A DNA stretch of 64,000 nucleotides from Geosiphon pyriformis (Eukaryota; Glomeromycota; Glomeromycetes; Archaeosporales; Geosiphonaceae): positions 4,282 through 68,281 of the forward strand of contig JAAOMT010000595.1 of NCBI GenBank assembly GCA_016748015.1, read 5' to 3'. A model generated the notes under the pieces. The model saw only the letters and a list, made by a program, of their open reading frames with translations. It had not been told where the DNA came from and searched no databases. Below, piece after piece: positions 1 through 12,800 of the stretch (position 1 is its first letter; each line of letters opens with the position of its first letter). A program made the position numbers and the translations under genes.

Positions 1-6
1 TTATTA

Positions 7-97
<91 letters not shown>
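1..97. repeat. (TTA)n microsatellite
   Basis: The window opens inside an almost perfect TTA trinucleotide tract of about 32 units, followed by a few TTG units. It may continue to the left of the window. It lies about 870 bases before the first gene and has no coding potential. Confidence 0.95.
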
Positions 98-98
<1 letters not shown>

Positions 99-969
99 GT
101 TGTTGTTGTTGTTATTGTTATGTGTAAATATACTGAAAAGACAAAAATTTTCTCTTTTTCTAAAAAAAATCAAAATGTGAATGTGAGAATTGGTTTTGAA
201 AATAAATAAATAAGTGAGGTTAAAGAAAAGAAAAAGAAAAAGAAAAAAAATTATATTTTACTTGAATAAACCGATTTTCTATTGTTTCTTTGGATTTTAT
301 CGAATAAAAAGTTATCATAGAAAATCATTAAATTGTGCAACTTATTAAAATTTTTAAACCTTTCAAAAATCCTTATCTATCATATTCCATTCCATTATAT
401 TTAATATCTTCAAAGGATAATACTAATAATTAATTAATTTATTATGTAAATTTTTTTTATCTATTATTTTATACAGCAGAAATGGAAAATAATTTCTTTT
501 TCTTTTCTTTTTTTCTTTTTTTTTTTAAAGGATATCTACTTCTCTTTTATAAATGGACATTCTTTTTGACGTTATTTTAATGCTTAATTTTCGTTATAAA
601 GATCATTAAAAACAGACACAATGAGCGTCATTGTGCTTTTGAAATGCTCCCATATAGGTGTAAAAAAAACTTTGGGACTTTTTGATCATTGAAAAGTGTG
701 GAATGACCTAATTGAATTTCAATACGATTCAAATGATTTCGATGACAAGTTAATAGAAATTCAATTGAAAAAAAGGAATGATATTTATTTGGGCAAAACT
801 GTGGTGAAACCAGGATTATAGATCACAAACCGTCTTGTGAAACAAACATAAAAACCCAAGTTACCTATTAGAACACCTTTTTTCGATAAATAGAATATTC
901 TCAAAATCATTGGAACTTTTTGACCCCTGGACTCATTTATTCAAAAAAGACGAAAATAAATTATCATCT
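98..969. other. AT-rich 5' flank of the Sel1 gene
   Basis: This stretch has no convincing coding exon. It contains A/T homopolymers and short pyrimidine tracts. The part from about 600 to 960 is less AT-biased and probably holds the promoter and 5' UTR of the Sel1-repeat gene. The downstream frame stays open back to a TGA at 838-840 but has no ATG there, so an upstream coding exon cannot be excluded. Confidence 0.5.
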
Positions 970-1776
970 ATGGATCAAATAGATGTCTCCGGGAACGACT
1001 TACTTCAAATAAATGAAGAGTCCCAAAAACTTTCCGCCCTTCTCATACTTTTTCGTGACCTAAATAATCAATGGACAAAAGATGCCACAATAGCTCAACA
1101 AATCGAAATTTTCCTCTCACAGCAATCCTTCCCCCCTCAAAGATTGATCTCACTTTTAAAAATACGAACCCACGATCCAGAATGTGCATGCTTACTAGCT
1201 CTCTTATATTGTCAAGGTATCGGTACCGAAGAAAAACATGAACTTGCTTTCGACTTGTACAAAAAAACCGCACAAGCAGGCGACTTTCTCGCTCAAATTG
1301 AACTAGGATTATGTTATGAAAATGGTACAGGAACTAAAGTTGACAACATAGCCGCCTTTGACTGGTACCAAAAAGCTAGTGATGCTGGTTTCGGAGGTGG
1401 TCATTGGTTCTTGGGAGTTAGTTATGAGGCCGCAATAGGTGTCTACAAAAATGATGAAAAAGCTTTCGAATTATATCAAAAAGCTATTCAATGTGGATGT
1501 AAACCAGCCGCATTATATATTGCTGGATATTATTTCCGTGGCATTTGGCCAGCGAAAAAAGATAGGCGAAAAGCGTTTCAGTTGGTAAAAATGTCGGCTG
1601 ATTTTGGCTATTCTGATTCATTTACCGTTTTAGGGAGATATTATCATCAAGGATTTTGTGATACCAAGGATATTCATGAGGCGTTGAAAATGTATCGAAA
1701 AGGGTTTGATCGTGCTAACGATCACAATGCCCATCATTTTGTGAGAATGATATTTAAGCAAAACAAGTTCAAATAG
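970..1776 (+). CDS. Sel1-repeat (SLR) protein
   Basis: Protein of 268 residues read in one exon from the ATG at 970; the frame is open upstream but only via a TTG, which is not a likely fungal start. From about residue 75 to the end there are roughly five Sel1-like helical repeats of 36-38 residues, each showing the A-x2-LG-x2-Y-x-G-x-G pattern followed by a helix ending in W/LY-x-KA (for example FDLYKKTAQAGD and FDWYQKASDAGF). Such repeats form TPR-like solenoids that scaffold protein complexes. The N-terminal 70 residues have no recognised domain. Sel1 genes are strongly expanded in arbuscular mycorrhizal fungi, often joined to kinases; no kinase domain is visible here. The partner is unknown. 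Confidence 0.85.
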   Translation: MDQIDVSGNDLLQINEESQKLSALLILFRDLNNQWTKDATIAQQIEIFLSQQSFPPQRLISLLKIRTHDPECACLLALLYCQGIGTEEKHELAFDLYKKTAQAGDFLAQIELGLCYENGTGTKVDNIAAFDWYQKASDAGFGGGHWFLGVSYEAAIGVYKNDEKAFELYQKAIQCGCKPAALYIAGYYFRGIWPAKKDRRKAFQLVKMSADFGYSDSFTVLGRYYHQGFCDTKDIHEALKMYRKGFDRANDHNAHHFVRMIFKQNKFK

Positions 1777-2713
1777 GAAGTTTTCCTATTACTATTTTTG
1801 AAATGGATTGAAAATTTAGAATATTTTAAATTATAAAGAGGGGGAATAGTTCTTTTAAATATTTTTTTTATATATGTCAACAAGAAAAAGATGATGAAAT
1901 ACCCATCATTTTCAAATTTATATATAATATTATTACAAAAAAATATTTCGTTTATCGATGGCCTCGTGCATAATTGCTGCTTAGGGAGCCATAGAATTGA
2001 AGGTACATACATGTATCTCATATAAAATTGTAAGATTTAGAAATTTATTTTTAATTGATCACGAAAAAAAACCAAATCCGGGAATAGAAATGAATTCAAA
2101 ACTCCTTAAACACTAAGCTAACTAAAAATAAAAATAAAAATAAAATAAAAAGTAATCGTTAATAATTAAAAAAAGATGAAAATAATTTTTCCCCATTTCA
2201 AGAATTTATAACTTTACATTCATTTAACAACATAAATTTTTGGGAAATTTCGAAAAACTTTTGGGCCCCTATACTTTTTTTTTTTTTACTGACTCTTCTC
2301 TAATCAAGTGAGTCCGTATCAAATATTAGACTCTCAATTAATAAAAGATTTTCAATTCTACGATTTTTTGTCTCAACTATTTCCTGAATTCCCCAGTGTT
2401 TTTTATTAATGCTCCGAGCCTTTTATGAAAAAAAGCATCAGAAAGTCTTGGCTATTTTTATTATATTCTTTCTCGAGATTTCATGTTATTTTTAATAATA
2501 TCTCACTTTAATGACCGTAAAAAGTGCTTTCTTTCTAAATACAGAAAATTTAAAGGGTTCAAATTACAAATACAACTTTTTTACCACTCACCTTTCTTAG
2601 CCTATTTAATATTTTAAAAAAATTCAAATATTTCCTCATAAGTAATGGCCATGAGTCTATTTTTGCCCGATAAAAATTAAAAGTACTCCCCTTTTCAAAT
2701 ATTTTCTGAGCCA
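1777..2713. other. Intergenic, no gene seen
   Basis: AT-rich spacer between the convergent Sel1 gene (+) and the SLC25 carrier (-), so it should hold the 3' UTRs of both. Short ORFs here are low-complexity and match no family. Homopolymer runs occur near 2275-2290 and an (AAAAT)n-like stretch near 2125-2150. Confidence 0.5.
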
Positions 2714-4268
2714 TCATTCACTTTCCATAAATCTTTTTGCCGTTTCGTAAGCAAAAAATGTAGCAGCATTTGCTGGAGCTGCTCGTGCCATTGTTGGACC
2801 AAATCCTTTAAAAAATGTTCGTATTGTTGTTTTTCCCGAATACTTGGCTTGATTAATTAAATCTCGTATACAATCAAGTGTGGAGTTAAACCTGAGTGAT
2901 CAAAAGTTTTTAAAATGAAGAAAGAAAAGTAAAATTATTGTAAATAGAAGCAAGTTTACTTGAGGTTACTTTGCATTCTACTCTTGATAACGTCCTGTGG
3001 ATAACAAGGTATCCAACAAGCAGCTCCTGCAGCTCCACCTGCAAATAACAATTCCCCATTAGAAAGTTGACGGGTAACCCCATCATTATTTTGACTACCT
3101 AGAATTCTTTTGGTTCCTTCGTATACAACTGGGCATTAAAAAAGAAAAATAATAAAAACTGAACTTGTGATAAATAAATTTTCGATAATTGTGTATCAAA
3201 GTTTAAACTCACAGAAGTATGCTGCAAAACTAGGCGTATCTCTTAATACGGTTATCGTAAAGCCGCGATACATTCCAATTATCCCTTTTTTCCTGTAAAT
3301 TTTGATTCCGGCATCTATTACTCCTTTATATTCTGGCTGATATTTAAAAAAAATATATTTCGAATCACATTTGGGATTAATATTTCAAAAGTAAAAAAGC
3401 GATGTTCAGAAAAATTTACTGGTTTTTGGAGTATTTGTTTAGAACTTCCAATCAACATTTTTTGATTTTGAGTTTGCATTTTAACTTTCAGTAATTCTTG
3501 TGGGCAGCTAAAAAAAGCTATTATTGCACCGGTCAATGCACCAGCTGTTGCGATTTCGGCTGAGACAAATTGAATATAGACAAGATATTATTGAACTGAA
3601 TTCGAATGAAAAAATATATTCATAATGTTTAGATAATTTTTTTAAAGATAGCTTACTTAAACTCAAAATACGCATCCTATCCTCGCCTTGTATCAATCGA
3701 CGAAAAAACCCATTGGTACTAAAGAGAACTGCATTACTGGTTGAGAAAAATGCATGATTAGTTTAACAGTTCAAAAGCAAAAGCCTTTAAAAATTTTTTA
3801 GAATAACCAACCAAAACCCTATTCCCATCAAAGGAGACGTGGCTCCTTTATAAAGTCCTCGAAGCTTCATTCAAATATTGAGGAATCTCATCATTCAGAT
3901 CTGACAATAAAATATTCAAATAGTAAATCTTTGCGAGACAAATTTCTCACCCCTTCCTCTCTAACTATGGTTTTGAAAGCGTGCATGGCGTTACGATATT
4001 TTGGAGGCTCTGGTTGAGTTTGCAGATGAACTTTAATTGTATCGAATGGGAAACCTGGGCAGGAATCATGTTGAGCATTTTCAAAAGTTTAGCCAAGCAA
4101 GATATTATTCAAATTTTTTTGACATTATAAAATCATTTGGACCAGCAACTCACCTACAGCTACTTGCGCCACACCACCCATGGTACCTGCCATCATCTCC
4201 TGTAAATATGGGGAAATTTTGATAATCTTTGTTGCGGTTGTTGGCCTTTGAGTTGTAAGTTCGGACAT
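2714..4268 (-). CDS. Mitochondrial carrier (SLC25 family), 8 exons
   Basis: Joining eight exons on the minus strand (4268-4154, 4054-3951, 3864-3812, 3736-3657, 3559-3420, 3336-3213, 3128-2960, 2891-2714) at GT..AG sites gives an unbroken 320-residue protein, the usual size for an SLC25 inner-membrane carrier. All three tandem-repeat signatures P-x-D/E-x2-K are present: PFDTIK (41-46), PQELLK (137-142) and PQDVIK (249-254), each followed by a basic/Gln stretch. The C-terminus has the GFGPTMARAAPANAATF segment seen in the carnitine/ornithine/YMC-type branch. By family knowledge it exchanges a small metabolite, probably an amino-acid or acylcarnitine-type substrate; the exact substrate cannot be fixed from the sequence. 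The ATG at 4268 sits in the same exon as the first helix. Introns are 63-143 bases. Confidence 0.9.
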
Positions 4269-5086
4269 GTTGGTTAAAGCTATCATTAAGGATGTCGCAA
4301 TTAAAAAACGCTTTTCGTGAGTCTAGAAATATCTTGAAATTAATTATTTGAGAAAGAATGTCTCCGATGTATATCATTCATTGTCCAACGAAGGCCATGG
4401 TCATTGATGCACTCAAAGAAGAAAATAATGAAACAAATCCTGAATGGGCAACCATCAATGTTTTTGGCATTATGTATATCGACATTTATGGAATATCATG
4501 GTTTCGAATCTGTCCCCTAATTGCTCTGATCAATCAAATAACAAACCTCAAAAGAGGATGATCGTGTTTATGATTGGGATCACTCGTTCCCTTTGTTTGA
4601 AGAATAAATGATTTCTTAAAAGAGAAAGAATAAATAATTTCTTAAAAGAGAAAGAATAAATAATTTAGGAAATCTCAAAGTTTTTTATATTCTCATTACA
4701 TAAATTTACGCTGCAAAGGATCTTAACTAGTTATAACTTTATGAAACTAGGTATAAATAAATTAAATCCTATTATTTTGTCATTTCTTAATAAAGACTTT
4801 GAACAACTTGAAATGTTTTTATTTGTAACACGATTTTTTTTCGTGGTCAGGTTCTTCGAGTATTTTTCATAACATAAATAGGTGTGCTGCATTTTAAACC
4901 ATTTAACCCGTACAAGTATAAAGTATTGTGTTTTAAAATAATATTTCTTGAAAAGAAATATTATTGGAAACAAGATCTTTATATCCATATAATATTTTAT
5001 TGTAATTAAATTATGTGTTTTCGTTCATATTTACATTTTTTCAGACTAAACCCCACCAACTTCCACTAAAACTTTTCATAGTATAA
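4269..5086. other. Upstream region of the carrier gene
   Basis: The part nearest the carrier start (4269-4560) is less AT-rich and probably contains its promoter. No supported exon was found: a small open frame on the minus strand near 4370-4450 has no homology I recognise. The rest, to about 5040, is AT-rich spacer. Confidence 0.45.
4601..4668. repeat. 26-bp tandem repeat, about 2.6 copies
   Basis: The unit beginning AGAATAAATRATTTC recurs at 4601, 4627 and 4653, a period of exactly 26 bases. The first two copies are nearly identical and the third is partial. It is probably a simple slippage or unequal-crossover product in the flank of the carrier gene. Confidence 0.85.
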
Positions 5087-5364
5087 ATGACCTTCCTATT
5101 GGTTTCCAATAGAATTGTCCAAAAATTTCAAAATCTCACTGCAATGAGGCGCCCACACGGAAACCTTTAGTAAAAGGCGAAAGGTTTATACGCATGCGAG
5201 CACCTCGTGAGAAAGGTAAGGATCTCAATAGGGAACCATGGTTGATATTTATAGATAATCGAATCCTTGAGACCGTATTTGGCAAATTGTGGGATACTGG
5301 AATTTCGCAGAAAATTGATTGGGTAGGAATTAAGATCAGATTTTTAGCCAGAGTTACGTACTAA
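5087..5364 (+). other. Possible small gene or gene remnant
   Basis: This short stretch is clearly less AT-rich than the desert that begins near 5400 and carries two adjoining open frames. One starts at ATG 5087 and runs 27 codons to a TAG at 5168. A second overlapping frame is open from about 5145 through ATG 5194 to a TAA near 5364 (56 codons from that ATG) and reads as ordinary protein, with segments such as EPWLIFIDNRILETVFGKLW. A single frameshift or a missed intron would join them. I do not recognise the protein. It could be a small gene or the surviving edge of one cut by repeat insertion. Confidence 0.3.
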
Positions 5365-5399
5365 CAATTAATAGCGCTGGTGGCATTAATACTAAAAAA

Positions 5400-8300
5400 C
5401 ATCACAACTGCGATTTATTATATTAAAACCTGTTTTTTGTATTTATAAAAAATATCAATATTTAAATAATAGTTATATAATATAAAAGTAATATTAAATT
5501 TATTTATTGATAAAAATTAATTATAAAATAAATAAAGTATTGTATTAAATATATATTTTAATAGTTTTTTAAAACTAAAATAAATTTTTTTTTTAAATTA
5601 ATGTTTCTTACAATAATTAAATTATTATTAAATATTAATAGGTATAATTTAACTATAATATATTTTTATAATAAAAAATAAAATATAATAAAAACAATAT
5701 TTATTATATATTATAAACAGATTTTTTATCTTATTAATAATATATTTTAAATTTGTACTATATTTAACAATTTTATTTAATTAAATTTTGGTTTTTTTTT
5801 ATATATTTTATATTTTAATTTTGAAATTTTTATAAATTACAAATAAATTAACAAATAATGTTTAATAAAAATTAAAATTATTTTTTATATTTTTATTTAA
5901 ATATAAATTATTTAATTTATTTTTAAAATTATCCAAATTTTTTTATAAAAAACTAAAAATTTTAACCAAATTTTTAATTTAAATAATAATTAAATTTATA
6001 TTTATAAATTTTTTATATTTTATTAATAATTATTATTAATAAATTTAAAAAAAATAATATTTTAAACTTTATTTTTTATTTTTTTCTCTATTTTTTTTAT
6101 TTTTACTATTTTATAAAACACAAATTTTTTGGTTATTTTTTTAGCAGTCATTATTAGTAGTACAATATCTAAAAAAAATTAACTAAAAATATTATCTTGA
6201 ATTTAATAAATAGAAGTTTAATACAAAAATTTAAAATATTAATTGGCAAAATAAACCATTTAAGTAATAAAGCAAATTTAAAATTCAAATTATCTTTGTA
6301 TAATATTGATCAGTTTAAAAACATGAATATTTTTTTAATAACATAATAAAAAACTTAATTATATATAATATTAACTATAATATTAATAATAAAAGTAATA
6401 ATTTCTTATACTTTAATTCTAAGAAAATAGTAATTTTTTTTTAAGTTATGTAATTTTAATTTTAATAATAATAGTAATATTATAAACTTTTTTTTTCTTT
6501 TATTAATTAATTCTATTTTGTATTTATATTTTAAAAAAAAAGTTTTAATTTAATAAAGTTATATATATTAGACATTAACTTCTTGGTTATATTTAATAAG
6601 ATTTTAAATAACAAATTAAAATATATAAAAAACTTTTTTATAATATTAATAGTTTTAAAAATGTATTAACTTTTTCAAAATTTTAAGAAATTATTAAGAA
6701 ATTATTTATATTTAAATCTAATTTTGAAATTATAAAACAATTAATTGTAAAAAAAAATTTTAGTTAATACTAATTTAAAAAAATTAACAATAGATCAAAT
6801 TAAAAAATAATAATTAAGAAAATTTTAGTAAATTTTTTTAAATTAATGATTAAATTAACATTAGTTAAATTTAGCAAAATAGTTTTTATTAAAATATAGC
6901 TTATTAATTTTAGGCAAAAAGTCTTGATTAAGTTTAAAAATTTTGAAGTTATTGATCTAATTACAGTTAAATAGTTAATCTTACTAAGTAAAAATTTGAT
7001 GTAAATTATTAAAGCCAATACTAATAAATATATCTGAAATTTAAAGAACTATTATTGTGTTTTTTTATATATTCTACTAATAGACATAACTGTCCATAAC
7101 TTTTCAAACTTAATTTAATTATATAGTAAGAAAATATGCTTTATTTTTTATAACTTTGTTTTTTATATATAAATATATTATGTAATTATATATTTTAAGT
7201 CTATTATAGTCAAAAATAATACTATTTATTTAATTTCTGTTTTTAAAGATATTAATCTAATTTAGGCTGGTTTAACTTTTTTTAAGTATATTAAACATAA
7301 AAAATTTGATTATATTTTAACTATTTATAATAGTAATTTTAAACTATTTGGTCAAAGTTTAAAATTTTTTTTTCAAAATTAAATAAAAAACATTTTACTT
7401 TTATTTATATTAAAAAATAGACTTTTGTGTTTTATTTAGTTTCTTTTGATAAACTAACATAAATTTTAGTAATAAATAATAGTTTAAAATATATTTTTTT
7501 AAGTTATTTACTGGTGTCTTTTTGGTAAATTTATTGATTGACAGTCCTAAAAAAGTTCTTATTACTTTAAATTTGGCTTTCAAATTAAATATTTTTAAAT
7601 ATTTTTTAAAGCTTTTGTCTAATTATATTATTAATATTTCTTATAAATTAAATATATATATTTTCTATTATTTTTGAATTATATTGTAAAAATACTTGTT
7701 TTTAATACTATTTTAATATTGAACATAGCTGTTAATAAGCCATTATCTATTTTTTGGTTTTATGTATAATTTTTAATATTTTTTAAAATATGTTTCCTAG
7801 TAAATTCAAAGTTTTAACCATTAAAATTAGTAGTTTAAAAACTAACATGATGGTTTTAAGAAGTTTAATTAAAATTATTATGAATAAACTAAAATTTTTT
7901 AGTTTAGATAATAATATAATATCTTTTTTTTATTCTTAATAAATAGCTTAACTTAAAAAATAACTATATATAATATTAAAAAAATAAATATTTTTATCAA
8001 ACAGAATAATATTATTAGGTAGTATAATAAATTAAATACAGTTAAATTTAAAATAATTCATACTTTTGGTAGATATAAATTATTATAAGTTATTATAAGT
8101 TATGAATTTTTTTAGATTTAAATATATATAGTATATATATAATAAAAATAAATATAATATTATTAAAAAATAAAGTTATTTACATAATTTTATAAGAATT
8201 TTTAAATAGTTTATGTAATATTAAAAAAATTTGTAAGAGTTATTTGTTTTTGTTTATCTTGTATTTTTTTATAAAATATATATTTAATATAAATAAGTTT

Positions 8301-9880
8301 ATTAATTATATTATAAAATTTTTTGCTATTTTTAAGTCTTATAAACTGTTTAAAATTTGTAATAATAGTTAATATATTTTTAATACATATTACTTTTTGT
8401 ATTTGTTGTTTTTTATTAGAGTTATTATGCTTTGTTTTACAATTTATTATAATATAATTTGTAATTTTATTATTATTCAGATATTTTAAACTAATTATAT
8501 TGTTTTTTTTAGATAAATTTACCAATTTTTTAATTGATAAATATATATAATTTGGTTATATATAATTGAATTTTTTATAGCAATTTTTAATCTTTTCTAA
8601 TACTAATATTTTCAAGTTTGTAGTTTTATTCTAAAAGTTGTCATTTGTATTGATTAAAAAAATATCAATTCTGTGTTAACAATAAATAATTATTTTATTT
8701 AAAACATTTTTTTATGTTCTATAAATTAAACATATTGCTTAAAGTTAGTTAATTACATAAATTTTATTAGTATTATCATTAAAAAAATTCAATATATGAT
8801 AAAAAATAGTAATAATAATATGTTTTAAAACAATAAATAATTCTAATATTCATAAACTAAATATGTATTATTAAGTTAGATGCAAACTATTTTACATAAA
8901 TATTCGTAATAAATTTTGTATTATAGTTATAATCAGCAAAATTGTTTACTAATAACAATATGTTTTGGTTTTTTTTATGCAGTTAATAATCCCAATTAAC
9001 AAACTACTGTCAATAAATATTACCAATTATTTAAATACAAGTGTTTAAATAATACTAAAAACCAAGTTGCTATTTTGTTTTCTTTTAAAAACAGTTTAAA
9101 TATTTAATATAACCAATAATAAGTAATAGTAAATACTTAGTTTTATTAGTATTAATTATAAAAGCAAGTACTAATAACACTTTTGATTATTTAATATTAT
9201 AATATGATATTATAACAAGATTCTAATTTGGTAATATGACATAAAATAGTATAATTTTATTTATGTTGAAAATATTATATAATTTTTAATTAGCAAAAAA
9301 TATTATTATATGTACTTATTTATCTTTAATATATTTAATATTGACTGATAATATATTACTATAAAAATAAAGTAAATACAATTCAATATAGTCTTTAAAA
9401 CTTTTAAGTTAGTTATTAAATAGTTTTTAATACTTATTTTTTAAAATATTTAATTGATCATAAAACTTTATATTAACAGTTCAAATTATATCTTTAATAA
9501 GTATTATTTTATATAACTTTGTTTTTTAAACAAAAATAATAAATGCTTTATTAAAGTCAAAATTACATATTATGTATATATATTTGTTAATTAAATTATG
9601 TATTATATTTGCTTATGAATAAAAATTTGGTTTATTTTTAATTCAAGCCAAAACTAAAGGCTGTTTTATATATAGAAAACCGTTTTTTAAAGTACATTGC
9701 AGTTTTTAATTGGTTTTTATTATTTGTATAATATTAATTAAACACTATAAACTTATTATAAAGTATAATATTTTCATAATTTTGTAGAATACAAGCTAAA
9801 AAATAGTATGTTTTTTGCTATTAAATATAGTAAAATTAAAAAACAAAAGAAAAGTACAATTAAAACTTTGATTAAATAGA
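5400..9880. other. AT-rich repeat desert, unassigned relics
   Basis: About 4.5 kb of extreme AT-rich sequence with almost no CpG and no plausible gene. Open frames here are short and made of Ile, Asn, Leu, Lys and Phe codons. Composition matches the assignable LINE relic that follows from 9.9 kb, so this is probably older transposon sequence decayed past recognition by eye. The stretch directly before 9880 may include the ORF1 part of that LINE. Confidence 0.55.
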
Positions 9881-12800
9881 GCTAATCTAAAAATTTGACT
9901 TGATTATTTACACAATTAATAATAATTTAAAACTTAAAACAATTCAAAATTTTGATTTAATTATTCATACAATTAATAATAATTTAGAACTTAAAACAAT
10001 TTAAAACTCCAATTTAATTATTTATACAATTAATAATAATTTAAAACTTGGAACAATTCAAAACTTCAACTTGATTACTTATACAATTAATAATAATTTA
10101 AAACTTAGAATAATTTGAAACTCTGATTTAATTATTCACAAAATTAGTAATAATTTAAAACTTAAGACAATTTAAAACTCTAACTTAATTATTTATATAA
10201 TTAATAATAATTTAGAAATTGGGATAATTTAAAACTTTAACTTAATTATTTACAAGATTAATAATAATTTAAAACTTGAAACAATTTAAAACTCTAACTT
10301 AATTATTAATACAATTAATAATAATTTAAAACTTAAAATAATTTAAAACTATAACTTAATTACTTACAAAATTAGTAATAATTTAAAACTTAAAACAATT
10401 CAAAACTTTAACTTGATTATTTATATATTTGATAATAATTTAAAACTTGAAACAATTTAAAACTCTAACTTAATTACTTATATAATTAATAATTATTTTG
10501 TTGAATAAATAATATTATATTATCATATAGCATTTTTAATTATGAAAATATTAGTTTGTTTTACTGTAATTTTACCAGAATTAACAAAATTTAAACTAAA
10601 TTTAGCACTTAAAATAATCTATATTAATAGTAAAAAGTTATAAATTATTAAGTATTACAAATATAAGTTATAAATATAAAAATTTTTTAACTACCAAATT
10701 AGTAAATTCAAAATATTATAGCTAATTATAAATTATAGATTATTTTAATATTAATTATCTTAAATTTAACTGTAATATTTTTTCAATTATTATTAAAATT
10801 AAACTTTGTTTTAACATCAAATCTTAAATTGTGAACAAATTTTCAAATATAAAAGTGTTTATTTTTGGTTTGAATTCTGGATATTTAAGTGCTAATATTG
10901 TTTTAATTGTGAATAAACATTTAATTAAACATGTTTTAAAAATCTTGGAAATTTTTGGTAGATTTTTAATGATCTATTTATTGTTTAAAAACAAATAATC
11001 AGTTTTAGTATTAAAGTTATATATAAATATATCTTTAAAAAAATGTTTGAATCAAGCTATTATTGTTAATTTTTTTATAATTTATGTATACAATAAAAAT
11101 ATTTTTATTATTTAAGAGGTGATTTTAATAAAAATAATATTAAGTATAGTCTTAACTTCAAAAGATATATAAATTTAAATTTAATTAATTTGTTAATTAA
11201 TAGTTTATTTGTTAAGTTTTCTACTTGTAAAAACTCTAAAAACATTAAAAAAACTATTAATTTTATTTTTGTTTTATCTAACTTGGTAAATGTTTTAATA
11301 AACAAAAAAATTACAAATATGAATAAATTTTTTAATATTAATTACAATGTTATTCATATTACTATTAATTTTAATAGTTTTTTAGACTTAATTTTAAGAA
11401 TTTTATACATACAAGTTAATAAAAATTAATGAAATTTTAATTTAAAAAATGTTAATAATGTAAAATAAAAATTATTTAAGATCTTAATACTTAATATTGT
11501 TACTATATTTATTAGTAAAAAAATTATTGGATAGAGATAAATTATAAAATATTGTTTACAAAATAGTTTGTTTTTTAATGAATAAAATATTTTCCAAATT
11601 ATAATTCAAAAAATATAATAATGTTTTCATAAAGTTGTTATCTTATTTTTACAAATTAGAAATTTTGATTTCTAAACTAATTAAGACATTTTACTTAATT
11701 TTAAGTAATATATTTAACTTATTTTTAAAACTTTGGTTTTTATTTAATATTATTAATGCTTTTAATATAAAATATTTATTAATTTAAGTATTTGTTTTAA
11801 TATTATTCAATTTGTTCTGTTAAATACTAGAAAATTATACAGAGTTTTTAAAATAATAGAGTTTTTATATACTAAAAATTACATATTAAATTTGTTATTA
11901 ACAGAAAAATAGAAAGTTTTAAATTAAATAAAGGCTATATTATTTAGAATATTTTAAAGCATCTTTTTTATAAAATAGTATTGAACTATTTAATAATAAT
12001 AAAAATTAGTATTAAAATCTAAGTTGATTAAATCTAAAGTAGATACTATTATAAAAGATTGAACAAAAAAATACAAAATATTAAAAAATATATCCAAAAT
12101 ATGATATTATTAGTATTTTTTGCTTGATTATATTGCTAATAATGCTTTTTTTAATATTATATGTTCTATTAATTTTGATAAATTATTAAATATAATAAAA
12201 AATTTATCTAAAAGAAAAACAACTAGTATTTTAAACAAATTATAAAAGTATTATAATAAAATAGTATTAAATATGTTTTTAAAGCTTTTAAATTTTTGTT
12301 TAGTATATAAATCTAATTTTCAATCTTAAAAAGAGGTTTAAGTTTTAATAATCTCCAAATTATATAAGTAAAAAAGTATTTTAACAAATACTTAATTTAT
12401 TGCTTTGATTAAAACAGCTTGAAAAATTCTTTCTAAGATTTTTTCTAATAAGATTTTTTTAATATATAATAAGTTTAATGTTTTTACAAAGATAATTTTT
12501 TAATATTTAAAAGTATGATAACACAATTTTTCATTTTTATAATTGAATTAGTAGTTAAAAATGCTTTAAAAAAAATTATAAACTTTGGCTAGTTTTGTAA
12601 AATATCCACAAAGCATATAATTTTATAAATTAAAAACATTTAAAATATAGTTTAAATAAAATAAAAATATATAATAAGCTTGTCAAATTTTTTGAAAGTA
12701 TTTATAATAATCATATTAACCAAATTATAATTAATTTTGGCTTAATAAATAGATACTATATTTATAATAAGCTGAATTAGGATAAAATTTTCTGATTTTT

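Noticed and set aside
910-969. TTG start extending the Sel1 protein by 20 residues
   Set aside because: Fungal nuclear genes rarely start at TTG. The first ATG in frame is at 970, and the extension has no repeat sequence.
8211-8525. 104-codon Asn/Ile/Lys-rich minus-strand frame
   Set aside because: Amino-acid content is what random AT-rich sequence gives; no domain, and no composition change at its borders.
9885-10495. CRISPR-like array
   Set aside because: Units are contiguous and diverged along their full length with no unique spacers; it is a 57-bp minisatellite in a eukaryotic repeat.
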